Both the position numbers and the translations under genes were made by a program. The notes under the pieces are model-generated. The model saw only the letters and a list, made by a program, of their open reading frames with translations, had not been told where the DNA came from and made no database searches. Shown here piece after piece: positions 1 to 7,246 of a stretch of 64,000 nucleotides of DNA. How positions within the stretch are numbered: the first letter of the stretch is position 1; each line of letters begins with the position of its first letter. The stretch is taken from assembly GCA_038040385.1 (NCBI GenBank), contig JBBPII010000012.1, positions 62,001-126,000 of the forward strand, read 5' to 3'. The DNA comes from Gilichinskyi gelida (GTDB lineage Bacteria > Acidobacteriota > Thermoanaerobaculia > Gp7-AA8).

Positions 1-2
1 AA

Positions 3-392
3 AACGACATCCCGCGCGACATCCGCAGGACCCTCGGCGCGACCGGCAGCCAGCGCATCGATCGCATGGTGCGCGACGTCATCGACGCCACGCTGGCCTG
101 CGACTACGACGCGATCATGATGTCGCCCGAGGTGCTCGAGTCGCTGGAGGCGCTGCGCACGTACATGTTTCGCAACATGTACTTCCTCCCCGGCGTGCGC
201 AGCGAGTTCGAGAAAGCGCAGCGGACGCTGAGCATGCTGTTCGAGTACGTGACCGCGCACCCCGAGGAGTTCTTCGACGTCTACGCGAACGAGCCGGTCG
301 AGCGGCTGGCGGTGGACTTCATCGCCGGCATGACCGACCGCTACGCCATCAATCTGTACGAGAAGCTCTTCGTGCCGAGGGCGTGGGTGTGA
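3..392 (+). CDS. dgt: dGTP triphosphohydrolase, C-terminal part (5' end outside window)
   Basis: The reading frame is open from base 3 and enters from outside the window, so only about 129 C-terminal residues are visible. The sequence matches the C-terminal helical region of bacterial HD-domain dNTP triphosphohydrolases: a motif like MSPEV, then LRTYMFRNMY, and near the end the family signature DFIAGMTDRYAINLYEKLF. These enzymes hydrolyse dGTP and other dNTPs to the nucleoside plus triphosphate. The HD metal-binding motif lies upstream of the window and cannot be checked. The first internal ATG (66) is not the start because the homology continues upstream of it. The gene ends at a TGA, and a palindromic repeat begins three bases later. 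Confidence 0.88.
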   Translation, partial: NDIPRDIRRTLGATGSQRIDRMVRDVIDATLACDYDAIMMSPEVLESLEALRTYMFRNMYFLPGVRSEFEKAQRTLSMLFEYVTAHPEEFFDVYANEPVERLAVDFIAGMTDRYAINLYEKLFVPRAWV

Positions 393-394
393 GG

Positions 395-485
395 GCGGTT
401 TCGGGGTTGCGCGGTTTCGAGGTTGCGCGGCGTCCAATTCAGCGGAGCACCGCGAAACCCCGCAACCTCGCAACCCCGAGACCGC
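395..485. repeat. Palindromic repeat, family A (GGTTGCGAGG type)
   Basis: A long imperfect inverted repeat. The left arm has tandem units like GGTTTCGGGGTTGCG and the right arm has the complement (AACCCCGCAACCTCG...ACCGC) around a short unique centre. Related copies are at 18501, 23511 and 50809. It fills the gap between dgt and the hup terminator. Confidence 0.85.
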
Positions 486-517
486 AAAAACAAAACGCCC
501 CGCGCTAAGCACGGGGC
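486..517 (-). terminator. Rho-independent terminator of the HU gene
   Basis: Read leftward, an 8-bp GC-rich stem (GCCCCGTG pairing with CGCGGGGC) with a 5-nt loop is followed by GTTTTGTTTTT. It lies about 30 bases past the HU stop codon. Confidence 0.85.
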
Positions 518-547
518 ATCGAGTTGATGGCAAAGGGAGGGTGGATT

Positions 548-856
548 CTACCGGCGTCCGCCCTTCGCGCTCTTCTTCGTCGTGTTGACGGCGTCGCGAA
601 GGTCCTTGCCGGCCTTGAAGCGAACGTTCTTCGATGCGGGGATGTTGATCTTCTCGTTGGTGCGGGGATTGCGCCCTTCGCGGGCCTTGCGCTGGCTTAC
701 CGCGAAGCTGCCGAGACCGGGAATGGCGCAGCGCTCGCCGCGTTGGCACGATTCGGAGATGTAGCTCACGAATGCATCGAATGCGGCGGCGGCTTCCTTC
801 TTCGAAATGCCGGCCTGCTCGGCGATCGAGTTAATGACGTCACCCTTTCCTGCCAT
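548..856 (-). CDS. hup: HU-family DNA-binding protein
   Basis: 102 residues, slightly longer than the usual 90 because of a basic tail (KKSAKGGRR). It is a nucleoid-associated dimer that bends DNA without strong sequence preference. Visible features are the N-terminal helices (KGDVINSIAEQAGISKKEAAAAFDA written in parts), the beta-arm signature GRNPRTNEKINIPAS containing the intercalating Pro, and VRFKAGKDLRDAVN at the end. The start codon at 856 has a strong ribosome site GAGGAGG about ten bases upstream. It lies 59 bases downstream of the glycoside hydrolase gene in the same direction and has its own terminator. The high lysine content of the tail is common in HU proteins of high-GC bacteria. 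Confidence 0.95.
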   Translation of the reverse strand: MAGKGDVINSIAEQAGISKKEAAAAFDAFVSYISESCQRGERCAIPGLGSFAVSQRKAREGRNPRTNEKINIPASKNVRFKAGKDLRDAVNTTKKSAKGGRR

Positions 857-881
857 AAACAGTGTCCTCCTCTTTGAGCGG

Positions 882-908
882 AAAAACCCTTATGTTTTCT
901 GGGTTTTT
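882..908 (-). terminator. Weak hairpin between GH15 gene and HU gene
   Basis: A perfect 8-bp inverted repeat AAAAACCC / GGGTTTTT with an 11-base loop. Read leftward it ends in five T residues. It could be a weak terminator for the upstream glycoside hydrolase or a 5'-UTR hairpin of the HU mRNA. The A/T content makes the stem weak. Confidence 0.4.
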
Positions 909-915
909 CGACAAT

Positions 916-2955
916 CTATGAGATGGTCTCTGGTTTGTCAACGACATTCGCCCGCGCATTTTTTTCTCTCGCGCGCGCGGAGATTTCACCGCCCTCGCGG
1001 CGCAAAAATCGGAGCGCGTCGAGGTATCCGCGCACCACGGAAATCACCTGAGCGTGGCTCCAGGTGAAGGGGGCGACCGACAGCGCCGCGCCGGTCGTGG
1101 GGTGCACCTGCTCGGGGAGGATCAGCGACGGCCGGGCCTTCGAGCGCGCCCACCGCACCAGGTCGAGCGCCGACTGCAGCTCGGCCACCGACGTTGCGCG
1201 GGCCACGGCGTGCTCGGCGAGCCACAGCGTGCAGATCAGCCACGGGTTGCCCGGCACGACGGCGTCGGAGTCGGCCGTTTTCTGGTACGCGTCGGACTCG
1301 TAGCGCGCCACACCGCCGATCTCCGTCTGCACCCACAGTTTCTCGCGCACCGCGCGCATGGTCTCCTCGACCAGCGCGCTGTCGGCGGGGAAGACGCCGA
1401 AGAAGAACGTGGCGAACGCCGATGCGTCGATGGTGCGGTCGATGGTCAGCCCGTCGTCGCCGACCAGCAGGCCGCGGGCGAAGCGGTTCTCGTCGTCGAG
1501 CCAGAGGTGGCGCACCATCGCGTCGCGGATCTCCGCCGCGGCGCGCATGTACGTCGCCTGCCGCTCCTGCTCGTTGAAGAGGCTGACCAGCGACGCGGCG
1601 GCTTCCAGTCCGGCGCAGACGGCCGACGCGGTGAAGGTGAAGACACCCTGCCGCTCCTCCCAGATGTCGAACGAAGGCAGCGGCAGTGCGGTCGCCGCGT
1701 CGCGATAGGCGACCATGAAGTCCGCCGGCTGCACGACGAGGCGCTTGTACGCGGCGCGGATGAAATCGAGATCGCGCGTCCGCTCGTAATGGCGCGCCAG
1801 CAGCCAGACCACCAGCGCGGTCTCGTCTTCCTGGATGGGAAGCTGCTTCACGCCGTTGCGCACCCACGGACTCCACGATGGCGCCAGCGCGCCGTCGGGC
1901 GTGTACTTGTGCAGGAAGTAGCCGTCGTTGCTGATGGTGTCGTGCGCGAAGGTGAGAAAGCGCCGCGCCACGTCGTGGAAGCCGGCGCGGTCCATGGCGT
2001 CGGCAACCAGCGCCGCGTCGCGCGGCCAGATGTACGAGTAGTGGTCGTTGTGGCCCCACGCGATGTCCGAGTCGGTGGCCGCGACGATGCCGCCGTCGTG
2101 GTCGCACTGCGTCTTCACCACCAGCAGCGATCGTCGATACAGCTCGATGATCTCCTCGGGCAGGTCGCTGAGGTCCTCGCCGGTCTTGTTGACCCAGGTG
2201 TACCAGAGCGAGCCGGTGCGGGAGAGGATGCGCGCCGGCGTCTCCTCGCGCACGACGCGGTCGAGATCGCGCACGTCGCCGTAGCGTTTGCCGGCGCACA
2301 TCCAGTAGTACGCGGTGGTGCTGCCATGGGGCTCGAGGTCGATCGCCAGGCCGATGGTCGAGTCGACCGCGCCCTGCTGGATGGCGTTCATCGACAGCGC
2401 GCCGTCGTCCGCATCGCGCCACGTCCCCTCGCTCCCGCCGACGCCGCTGCGTCCGCAGGCGTATTCGTCGATGCCGACGCGGTTGTCGATCGCCGCGTTG
2501 ATCAGGAAGTAGCGCTTCGACTTGTAGTGAATGATGCTGCGCGAGTCGGGATCGAACATCGCCGTGTCGCCGGTGGGGTTGCCGTAGAGATCGAAGCCGT
2601 GGTGGAAGAAGATCTTGATGCGGCGCGGCTCGTCGCGCAGGTTCTTGACCACCAGCTTGCGGATGTAGACGTCGCGCTCGGAGTCGACCGCGTCGTTGCA
2701 GCGGATGCGGAGCCCGAGCTCGTCGCTCTGGCAGCGGACGTCGGTGACGATCGTCTCCCGCAGGTAGCCCAGCGTGCGCTGCCAACGGTCGTCCTCGACC
2801 CAGGTGAGCACATCGTCCGCCCAAACCCCGAAGCGGAACCGCTCGCCCGCGTGGTTCTCCAGCCCGACGTGCGGGTAGCAGAGGTCGGCGAGGCGGTACT
2901 GCGCGTCGAAGGCGACCAGAAGCGATCCGTTTCCGACGATGAGGTCACGCGGCAT
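916..2955 (-). CDS. Glycoside hydrolase family 15 protein (glucoamylase/trehalase-like)
   Basis: About 679 residues, the normal length for bacterial GH15 enzymes, which release glucose from the ends of alpha-glucans or from trehalose by inversion. An N-terminal beta-sandwich domain (about residues 1-250, starting near DLIVGNGSLLVAFD) precedes the (alpha/alpha)6 barrel. The hallmark YSYIWPRDAALVADAM is present, then SFDIWEERQGVFTFTA carrying the expected general acid Glu, and LPEQVHP followed by PFTWSHAQ near the end with the second catalytic Glu. No signal peptide is seen, so it should be cytoplasmic, suggesting internal glycogen or trehalose use; glgA is at 29615. The ATG at 2955 is preferred over a TTG 12 bases upstream because GAGGA sits just before it. 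It overlaps the end of rsmB by 11 bases, implying co-transcription. Confidence 0.92.
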   Translation of the reverse strand: MPRDLIVGNGSLLVAFDAQYRLADLCYPHVGLENHAGERFRFGVWADDVLTWVEDDRWQRTLGYLRETIVTDVRCQSDELGLRIRCNDAVDSERDVYIRKLVVKNLRDEPRRIKIFFHHGFDLYGNPTGDTAMFDPDSRSIIHYKSKRYFLINAAIDNRVGIDEYACGRSGVGGSEGTWRDADDGALSMNAIQQGAVDSTIGLAIDLEPHGSTTAYYWMCAGKRYGDVRDLDRVVREETPARILSRTGSLWYTWVNKTGEDLSDLPEEIIELYRRSLLVVKTQCDHDGGIVAATDSDIAWGHNDHYSYIWPRDAALVADAMDRAGFHDVARRFLTFAHDTISNDGYFLHKYTPDGALAPSWSPWVRNGVKQLPIQEDETALVVWLLARHYERTRDLDFIRAAYKRLVVQPADFMVAYRDAATALPLPSFDIWEERQGVFTFTASAVCAGLEAAASLVSLFNEQERQATYMRAAAEIRDAMVRHLWLDDENRFARGLLVGDDGLTIDRTIDASAFATFFFGVFPADSALVEETMRAVREKLWVQTEIGGVARYESDAYQKTADSDAVVPGNPWLICTLWLAEHAVARATSVAELQSALDLVRWARSKARPSLILPEQVHPTTGAALSVAPFTWSHAQVISVVRGYLDALRFLRREGGEISARAREKNARANVVDKPETIS

Positions 2956-4069
2956 GGGTCCTCGCAAGGATAAACGCAGTGAATCCGTCGGCGCCGGATT
3001 CAGGAGTCAAACGCAGCACATCACGATCCACCCATTTCTTCACTTCGTCATTCACCGGCAGAGGCGTGACACGCCAGCCCGGAAATGAGGCGACGACCGC
3101 ATCGTTCTCCTCCGGCTCCAATGAGCAGGTGGAGTAGACGACTGTCTCGGAAGCCAGCTCGAGCGCGGAGGCGAGTAGCTCGCGCTGCAGCGCGGCGAAC
3201 GACGGGAGGTCGCTCTCGCTCAGACGCCACTTCAGCTCGGGATTCTTGCGGATGGTGCCCGTCGCGCTGCAAGGGGCGTCGAGCAGGACGGTCTGGAACT
3301 TCCGCGCGAAGGGAGGGCGGCGGCCGTCGCTGACGACGAGCTTCCCCTTCAGGCGGCGCAGGCGTGCGATGGAGACGTCGTTGCTGACGACGTCCGCACC
3401 CCGCGCGCGCATGACGATCGTCTTCCCGCCGGGCGCGGCGGCAAGATCGAGGATGTCGCGCCCGGCCGCGGCAGCGATGTCGGCGATGACGCCGCTGCCT
3501 TCATCGAGCGCGTAGCCTTCGACCTCCGCGCTCGAGCCGGTCAGCTTCCACATGCCGGGCACCAGCCGCGACGGCGTGGCGTCCGGCGGCGGCGCGTCGG
3601 TGAGCACGTCGGGATACGACAGCTCCTGATTCGCTTCCGCGATGCGCGCGGCGCGCTCCGCGCCGAACGTCCGGGTCCACCGCTCGATCAGCCAGGGCGG
3701 ATGCGCGGTGCGCGTCGCCAGGTCCGCCGGCTCCGGCGCTTCACCGCGCGCGATGCGCCGGAGGATGGCGTTCACGAATCCGCGCGCGCGCTGCGGCGCC
3801 AACTCCACGGTCTCAGCGACCGCCGCGTACTGCGCCACGTCCATGAACAGCAGTTGGTACGCGCCGAGGCGGAGAACGTCGAGGACTTGCGGCTCGATCT
3901 TCCGTTTGGCCAGCGACTCGATGACGAAATCGAGCCGCGAGCGCCACCGCAGAACGCCGAGCACCATCGTTCGCACGAAGCCGGAATCGTGCTGTAGGAC
4001 GAGCGACGCGTACGACGATTCGCGCTCGATGCGGCGGAGAACCTCGAGCGCGCGGCGGCGGTCAGTCAT
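2945..4069 (-). CDS. rsmB: 16S rRNA (cytosine967-C5)-methyltransferase
   Basis: 374 residues, shorter than the E. coli enzyme (429) mainly in the linker. It has an N-terminal NusB-like helical RNA-binding domain (about 1-130, with VLRLGAYQLLFMD and RGFVNAILRRIARG) and a Rossmann SAM domain. Visible motifs are DLAAAPGGKT (SAM site), DAPCSATGTIRKNPELKW with the motif IV cysteine, and VYSTCSLEPEEND with the catalytic motif VI cysteine. It methylates C967 of 16S rRNA. In many bacteria rsmB follows fmt directly; here a nucleotidyltransferase gene in opposite orientation has been placed between them. Confidence 0.94.
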   Translation of the reverse strand: MTDRRRALEVLRRIERESSYASLVLQHDSGFVRTMVLGVLRWRSRLDFVIESLAKRKIEPQVLDVLRLGAYQLLFMDVAQYAAVAETVELAPQRARGFVNAILRRIARGEAPEPADLATRTAHPPWLIERWTRTFGAERAARIAEANQELSYPDVLTDAPPPDATPSRLVPGMWKLTGSSAEVEGYALDEGSGVIADIAAAAGRDILDLAAAPGGKTIVMRARGADVVSNDVSIARLRRLKGKLVVSDGRRPPFARKFQTVLLDAPCSATGTIRKNPELKWRLSESDLPSFAALQRELLASALELASETVVYSTCSLEPEENDAVVASFPGWRVTPLPVNDEVKKWVDRDVLRLTPESGADGFTAFILARTHAA

Positions 4070-4086
4070 GGGAGTAGACTCGGACG

Positions 4087-4737
4087 GTGATCGGCGAGAT
4101 CGAAGAATTGCTGACGGCGCTCAACGCGGGGGGAGTCCGATATCTCGTTGTCGGCGGCGTTGCCGTCGTCCTGCATGGGTACGCCCGTGCGACGTTCGAC
4201 CTCGATCTGGTCATCGAGCTCGACACCCAAAATCTCGAGCGCGCGCTACGAATCTTCGGCGCCCGCTGATTTCGACCGCGGCCGCCCGTACCGCTCGAGG
4301 CATTCGCCGACGCCGATGAGCGGCAGCGATGGATCGAAGAGAAAAATCTCATCGTCTTCTCATTGTGGCATCCGAAGATGCACGCATTCGAGATCGATCT
4401 CTTCGTCAAGGAACCATTCCCATTCGATGAAGCGTTCCGTCGCGCGAGCCGGATGCCCATCGGTGATTCCGTGGTAACCGTCGCGTCGATTGACGACATC
4501 ATCGCCATGAAACAAGACGCCGGCCGCGCGCAGGACGCCGAAGACATCGAGGTGCTTCTCCAGTTGAAGCAGCCCCCGCCGCCCGACGAAATCCGCGACG
4601 CGCCATTCGACGGCTCCTTCGAAGGGACGCGCCGTCGCCAAGCGCTCCTCGGCCGCAAGATCTCTCCGGCCGAGCGACTGCGTTTGCTCGAACGGAGAAC
4701 CGCCGAGCTGCGCTCCCTCCTCGGCCGCGCCTCATAA
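4087..4737 (+). pseudogene. Minimal nucleotidyltransferase, interrupted by in-frame TGA
   Basis: One reading frame of 217 codons is broken by TGA at 4267-4269. The N-terminal part (GTG start 4087) has the nucleotidyltransferase signature: YLVVGGVAVVLHGY followed by TFDLDLVIEL (GG..., DxD). After the stop the same frame continues with FRPRPPVPLEAF, an ADADERQRWIEEKNLIVFSLW-like segment and IDDIIAMKQDAGRAQDAEDIEVL, typical of AbiEii-like or DUF6036-like NTases. The last 50 residues (SFEGTRRRQALLGRKISPAERLR in parts) look like the small companion protein usually encoded as a separate downstream gene, apparently fused here. A single GGA-to-TGA change at a position where relatives have Gly would explain the stop. 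It lies between fmt and rsmB on the opposite strand, so it is probably an insertion. Sequencing error cannot be excluded. Confidence 0.7.
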
Positions 4738-5625
4738 CCGCCCCCCCACCCGCCACCCGCCCCCCCGCGCGAGGTCGGCGGCCGCGGCGCGCGGCTTGCC
4801 CGCGCGCTGCACGGTGATCAGGCGGATCGCGCCGTCGCCCGCGGCGACAGTCACGCCGTCGTCGCCGATCGACAGGATCGTGCCGGGCTCGCCGCCGCCG
4901 GCGGCGGGGGCGATGTCGATCAGCTTCAGCTCGGGGGTGAAGAGGCCGGGCCAGGGATCGAAGGCCCGGAACTTGTCGTAGATGGTGCGCGCCGGCTGGA
5001 TCCAGTCGACCGCACCTTCGCTCTTCTCGATCTTCGGAGCGAGCGTCGCCTGCGCGTGATCCTGCGGCGTTTCGGCCGTCTGGCGCGCGAGCGCGGCGGC
5101 GAGCGCCTCGGCGCCGAGGATGGAGAGGCGCGCGGCGAGCGACGGCGTGTGCTCGTGGGGGCCGATCTCCGTCTTCACGGCCGTCAGCATTGGGCCGTGA
5201 TCGAGCTCCTCGTCGACGCGCATGATGGTGACGCCGGTCTCGCGCTCGCCGTGCTCGATGGCGCGCTGGATCGGCGCGGCGCCGCGGTACTTCGGCAGCA
5301 GCGACGCGTGCACGTTGAAGAATCCGCGGCGCGGAATCTCGAGCAGCGCGGCGGAGAGGATCCTGCCGTACGCGACGACGATGCCGGCGTCGGGGCGCAG
5401 CGCGGCAATCGACTCGAGGAACGCGGCGTCGCGGATCTTCGCCGGCTGCGCCAGCGGCAGTCCGAGCTCCCGCGCGCGCACCGCGACCGCCGGCGCCTGC
5501 ATCTTCATCCCCCGCCCGGCCGGCTTGTCCGGCTGGGCCACGACCAGCGCGACCTCGTGCGCGCGCGCGAGCGCGTCGAGGGAGGGGACGGCGAATTGCG
5601 GAGTGCCAAAGAAGATGAGGCGCAT
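4732..5625 (-). CDS. fmt: Methionyl-tRNA formyltransferase
   Basis: 297 residues, a little shorter than E. coli Fmt (315). It transfers a formyl group from 10-formyl-THF to Met-tRNAfMet. The N-terminal Rossmann domain starts RLIFFGTPQFAVPSL. The formyltransferase catalytic triad is visible: Asn and His in FFNVHASLLPKYRGAAPIQ and Asp in DEELDHGPML. The C-terminal OB-like tRNA-binding domain (about 200-297) is present but compact. Its stop overlaps the end of the opposing nucleotidyltransferase gene by 6 bases. No def gene is seen beside it; instead a palindromic repeat begins 5 bases upstream of its ATG, leaving little room for a native promoter. Confidence 0.96.
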   Translation of the reverse strand: MRLIFFGTPQFAVPSLDALARAHEVALVVAQPDKPAGRGMKMQAPAVAVRARELGLPLAQPAKIRDAAFLESIAALRPDAGIVVAYGRILSAALLEIPRRGFFNVHASLLPKYRGAAPIQRAIEHGERETGVTIMRVDEELDHGPMLTAVKTEIGPHEHTPSLAARLSILGAEALAAALARQTAETPQDHAQATLAPKIEKSEGAVDWIQPARTIYDKFRAFDPWPGLFTPELKLIDIAPAAGGGEPGTILSIGDDGVTVAAGDGAIRLITVQRAGKPRAAAADLARGGGWRVGGRL

Positions 5626-5629
5626 GCAG

Positions 5630-5716
5630 TGTCATCCTGAGCGAAGCGAAGGATCCCCCGCAACTGTGCGCTGGTCCCCGAGGCGCGGGGGATCCTTCGC
5701 TGCGCTCAGGATGACA
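5630..5716. repeat. Palindromic repeat, family B (TGTCATCCTGAGCG type)
   Basis: An 87-bp element with inverted ends TGTCATCCTGAGCGAAGCG...CGCTGCGCTCAGGATGACA and an inner GGATCCCCCGC/GCGGGGGATCC pair. Other family members are at 6622, 16383, 34539 and 39463. It sits directly upstream of fmt. Confidence 0.9.
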
Positions 5717-5844
5717 GGATCACGTACCAGTCGGCGCGTTCATGGCGGGGGGATTGTTCTGCTAGTCGCGCGAGCGGCCAGCGCGCGACGCAACATCGGC
5801 AGACACCCGGTTCAAGTGATGTGCCATCGCATAGAATCCGCGCC

Positions 5845-6621
5845 ATGCGCACAGCGATCCTCCTCCTCATCGCGGCCACCGCGACCGCCCAGGTTCCCGA
5901 CGGCGACCAGCACTGGGCGATGCGCGCCGAAGGACATCAGGGCGGCCGCGCGCAGGCGGCGCACGTCGACGCCGCGATCGCCGCGTACCAGAAGGCCATC
6001 GCGCAGAATCCGAACGACTTGGAGCCGCGGTGGAAGCTCCTCCGCGCCATCCGCTTCAAGGGGGCGTACGTCGCGGCGACGAACGAGGCGAAGAAGCCGG
6101 TCTACACGATCGGTAAAAAGGCGGGCGACGAAGCGCTGGCCGTCGTTGCGCGTCACCAGGGTCCCGGTGTGGCCGAGGTTTACCTTTGGGATTCGATCAT
6201 CTGGGGCGAGTGGGCGCTGGCGTACGGCAAGATGGCCGCGGTTCGCGAAGGTGCGGCCGATCGTATCCGGCGCGAGGCGACCACCTCCATGAAGATGGAC
6301 CCGAAGCTCGAAGGCGGCGCCGCCGCGCGCGTCCTCGGGCGCCTGCACGATCAGACTCCGCGCGTGCCGTTCATCACCGGATGGGCGTCGAGCAAGGAAG
6401 CGGTGCGTTTTCTCAACGAGTCGCTGAAGGCCGACCCCACGAACAAGATCACCAAGGTCTTTCTGGCCGAGGCGATGGTGAGCAACGACAGCAAAACCAA
6501 ACCGGCGGCCATCGCCATGCTGCGCGACGTGGTGAAGGCGCCGAACGATCCGGCGTACGAGGTCGAACAGGCCGCGGCGACCGAGGACGCGCAGGCGCTG
6601 CTCAAGAAGTGGGGCGCGTGA
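5845..6621 (+). CDS. Secreted tetratricopeptide-like protein (TRAP TatT-like)
   Basis: 258 residues. The ATG at 5845 gives a clean signal peptide (MRTAILLLIAATATAQ, probable cleavage after the AxA-like site); the in-frame GTG eight codons upstream would spoil it. The mature protein is helical. One TPR-like unit is clear near residues 40-75 (AAIAAYQKAIAQNPNDLEPRW), and a second C-terminal unit has AVRFLNESLKADPTN and AIAMLRDVVKAPNDP. The organisation, with helical hairpins around a conserved middle reading YLWDSIIWGEWALAYGK, resembles periplasmic TRAP-transporter TatT components, but no transporter genes are nearby, so the function stays open. It is flanked on both sides by family B palindromic repeats and is transcribed away from fmt. 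Confidence 0.7.
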   Translation: MRTAILLLIAATATAQVPDGDQHWAMRAEGHQGGRAQAAHVDAAIAAYQKAIAQNPNDLEPRWKLLRAIRFKGAYVAATNEAKKPVYTIGKKAGDEALAVVARHQGPGVAEVYLWDSIIWGEWALAYGKMAAVREGAADRIRREATTSMKMDPKLEGGAAARVLGRLHDQTPRVPFITGWASSKEAVRFLNESLKADPTNKITKVFLAEAMVSNDSKTKPAAIAMLRDVVKAPNDPAYEVEQAAATEDAQALLKKWGA

Positions 6622-6726
6622 TGTCATCCTGAGCGTAGCGAAGGATCGGTGTGGGTGGGCGGCGCACTGAACAGCCCTCGGCGCGCCACCCACCCACACA
6701 GGTCCCTCGCTACGCTCGGGATGACA
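6622..6726. repeat. Palindromic repeat, family B
   Basis: A 105-bp inverted repeat with ends TGTCATCCTGAGCGTAGCG and CGCTACGCTCGGGATGACA and an inner GTGTGGGTGGGCGGCGC / GCGCCACCCACCCACAC pair. It lies between two convergent genes. Its right arm supplies the last codons and the TAG stop of the phosphopantetheinyl transferase gene at 6710. Confidence 0.92.
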
Positions 6727-7246
6727 AAGCAACCACCACGTCACCAATGGCTACCGTCTCCACTGAATCGAATCGCAATCCCCTCTCCGTCTCCCCCACC
6801 AGCCGCATCGGCACCCGTTTGAGCGTCGGGAGCGCGCCGCCGCGCTGCTTCCACGCCGCCTCCTTCGCGCACCAGAAATGAAGCAGCGCGCGGTCGATTG
6901 TGCAGCGCTGCGCGTCGGCTTCTTCGGCGTCGGTGAGGAAGAAGCGCGCGGAGTCGGCGCGCACCTCGCGCACCACCTCCACGTCGATGCCCACCGGCGC
7001 ATCGCCGATGGCCGCGGCGCCGTACGACCCGCGGTGCGAGTACGACACGTGCGCGCCGCGCGCGCCGCGACGGCGCAGCTCCTTCTCCGCGATGCGGCTC
7101 AGCATCCACTCCTCTCGCCGCTTCGCGCGCGGAAAGGCGTCGACCACCGCCAGCTCCTCGGCCGTGAACCAGCCGCGCGGATCGCCGACTTCGGCGACGA
7201 CCATCGCGCGCAGCGCCCACGCCTCCGGCAGCGCGACGACTCTCAT
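6710..7246 (-). CDS. 4'-phosphopantetheinyl transferase (Sfp/HetI type)
   Basis: 178 residues. It transfers the phosphopantetheine arm of CoA to carrier-protein serines. Family motifs are GIDVEVV (Mg-binding Asp and Glu) and FWCAKEAAWKQRGG (Trp-x-x-Lys-Glu-x-x-x-Lys core). The earlier HVSYSHRGSYGAAAIG matches the region before GIDVE. The ATG at 7246 overlaps the stop of the upstream membrane-protein gene in an ATGA, so the two are translationally coupled. The frame is open further upstream, but that part is only antisense-like sequence within the neighbour. The C-terminal residues LSSRA and the stop are encoded by the adjacent palindromic repeat, so the original C-terminus has been replaced. 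No PKS, NRPS or acpP gene lies in the window. Confidence 0.85.
   Translation of the reverse strand: MRVVALPEAWALRAMVVAEVGDPRGWFTAEELAVVDAFPRAKRREEWMLSRIAEKELRRRGARGAHVSYSHRGSYGAAAIGDAPVGIDVEVVREVRADSARFFLTDAEEADAQRCTIDRALLHFWCAKEAAWKQRGGALPTLKRVPMRLVGETERGLRFDSVETVAIGDVVVALSSRA

Noticed and set aside
1054..2973. Very long open frame on the plus strand opposite the GH15 gene
   Set aside because: It is the antisense of a clear GH15 gene; composition is Arg/Ala/Gly-rich with no motif, as expected for a high-GC shadow frame.
4267..4269. TGA in the nucleotidyltransferase as a second selenocysteine
   Set aside because: The position is not a Cys in relatives, there is no redox motif, and no hairpin with a G-rich loop follows.
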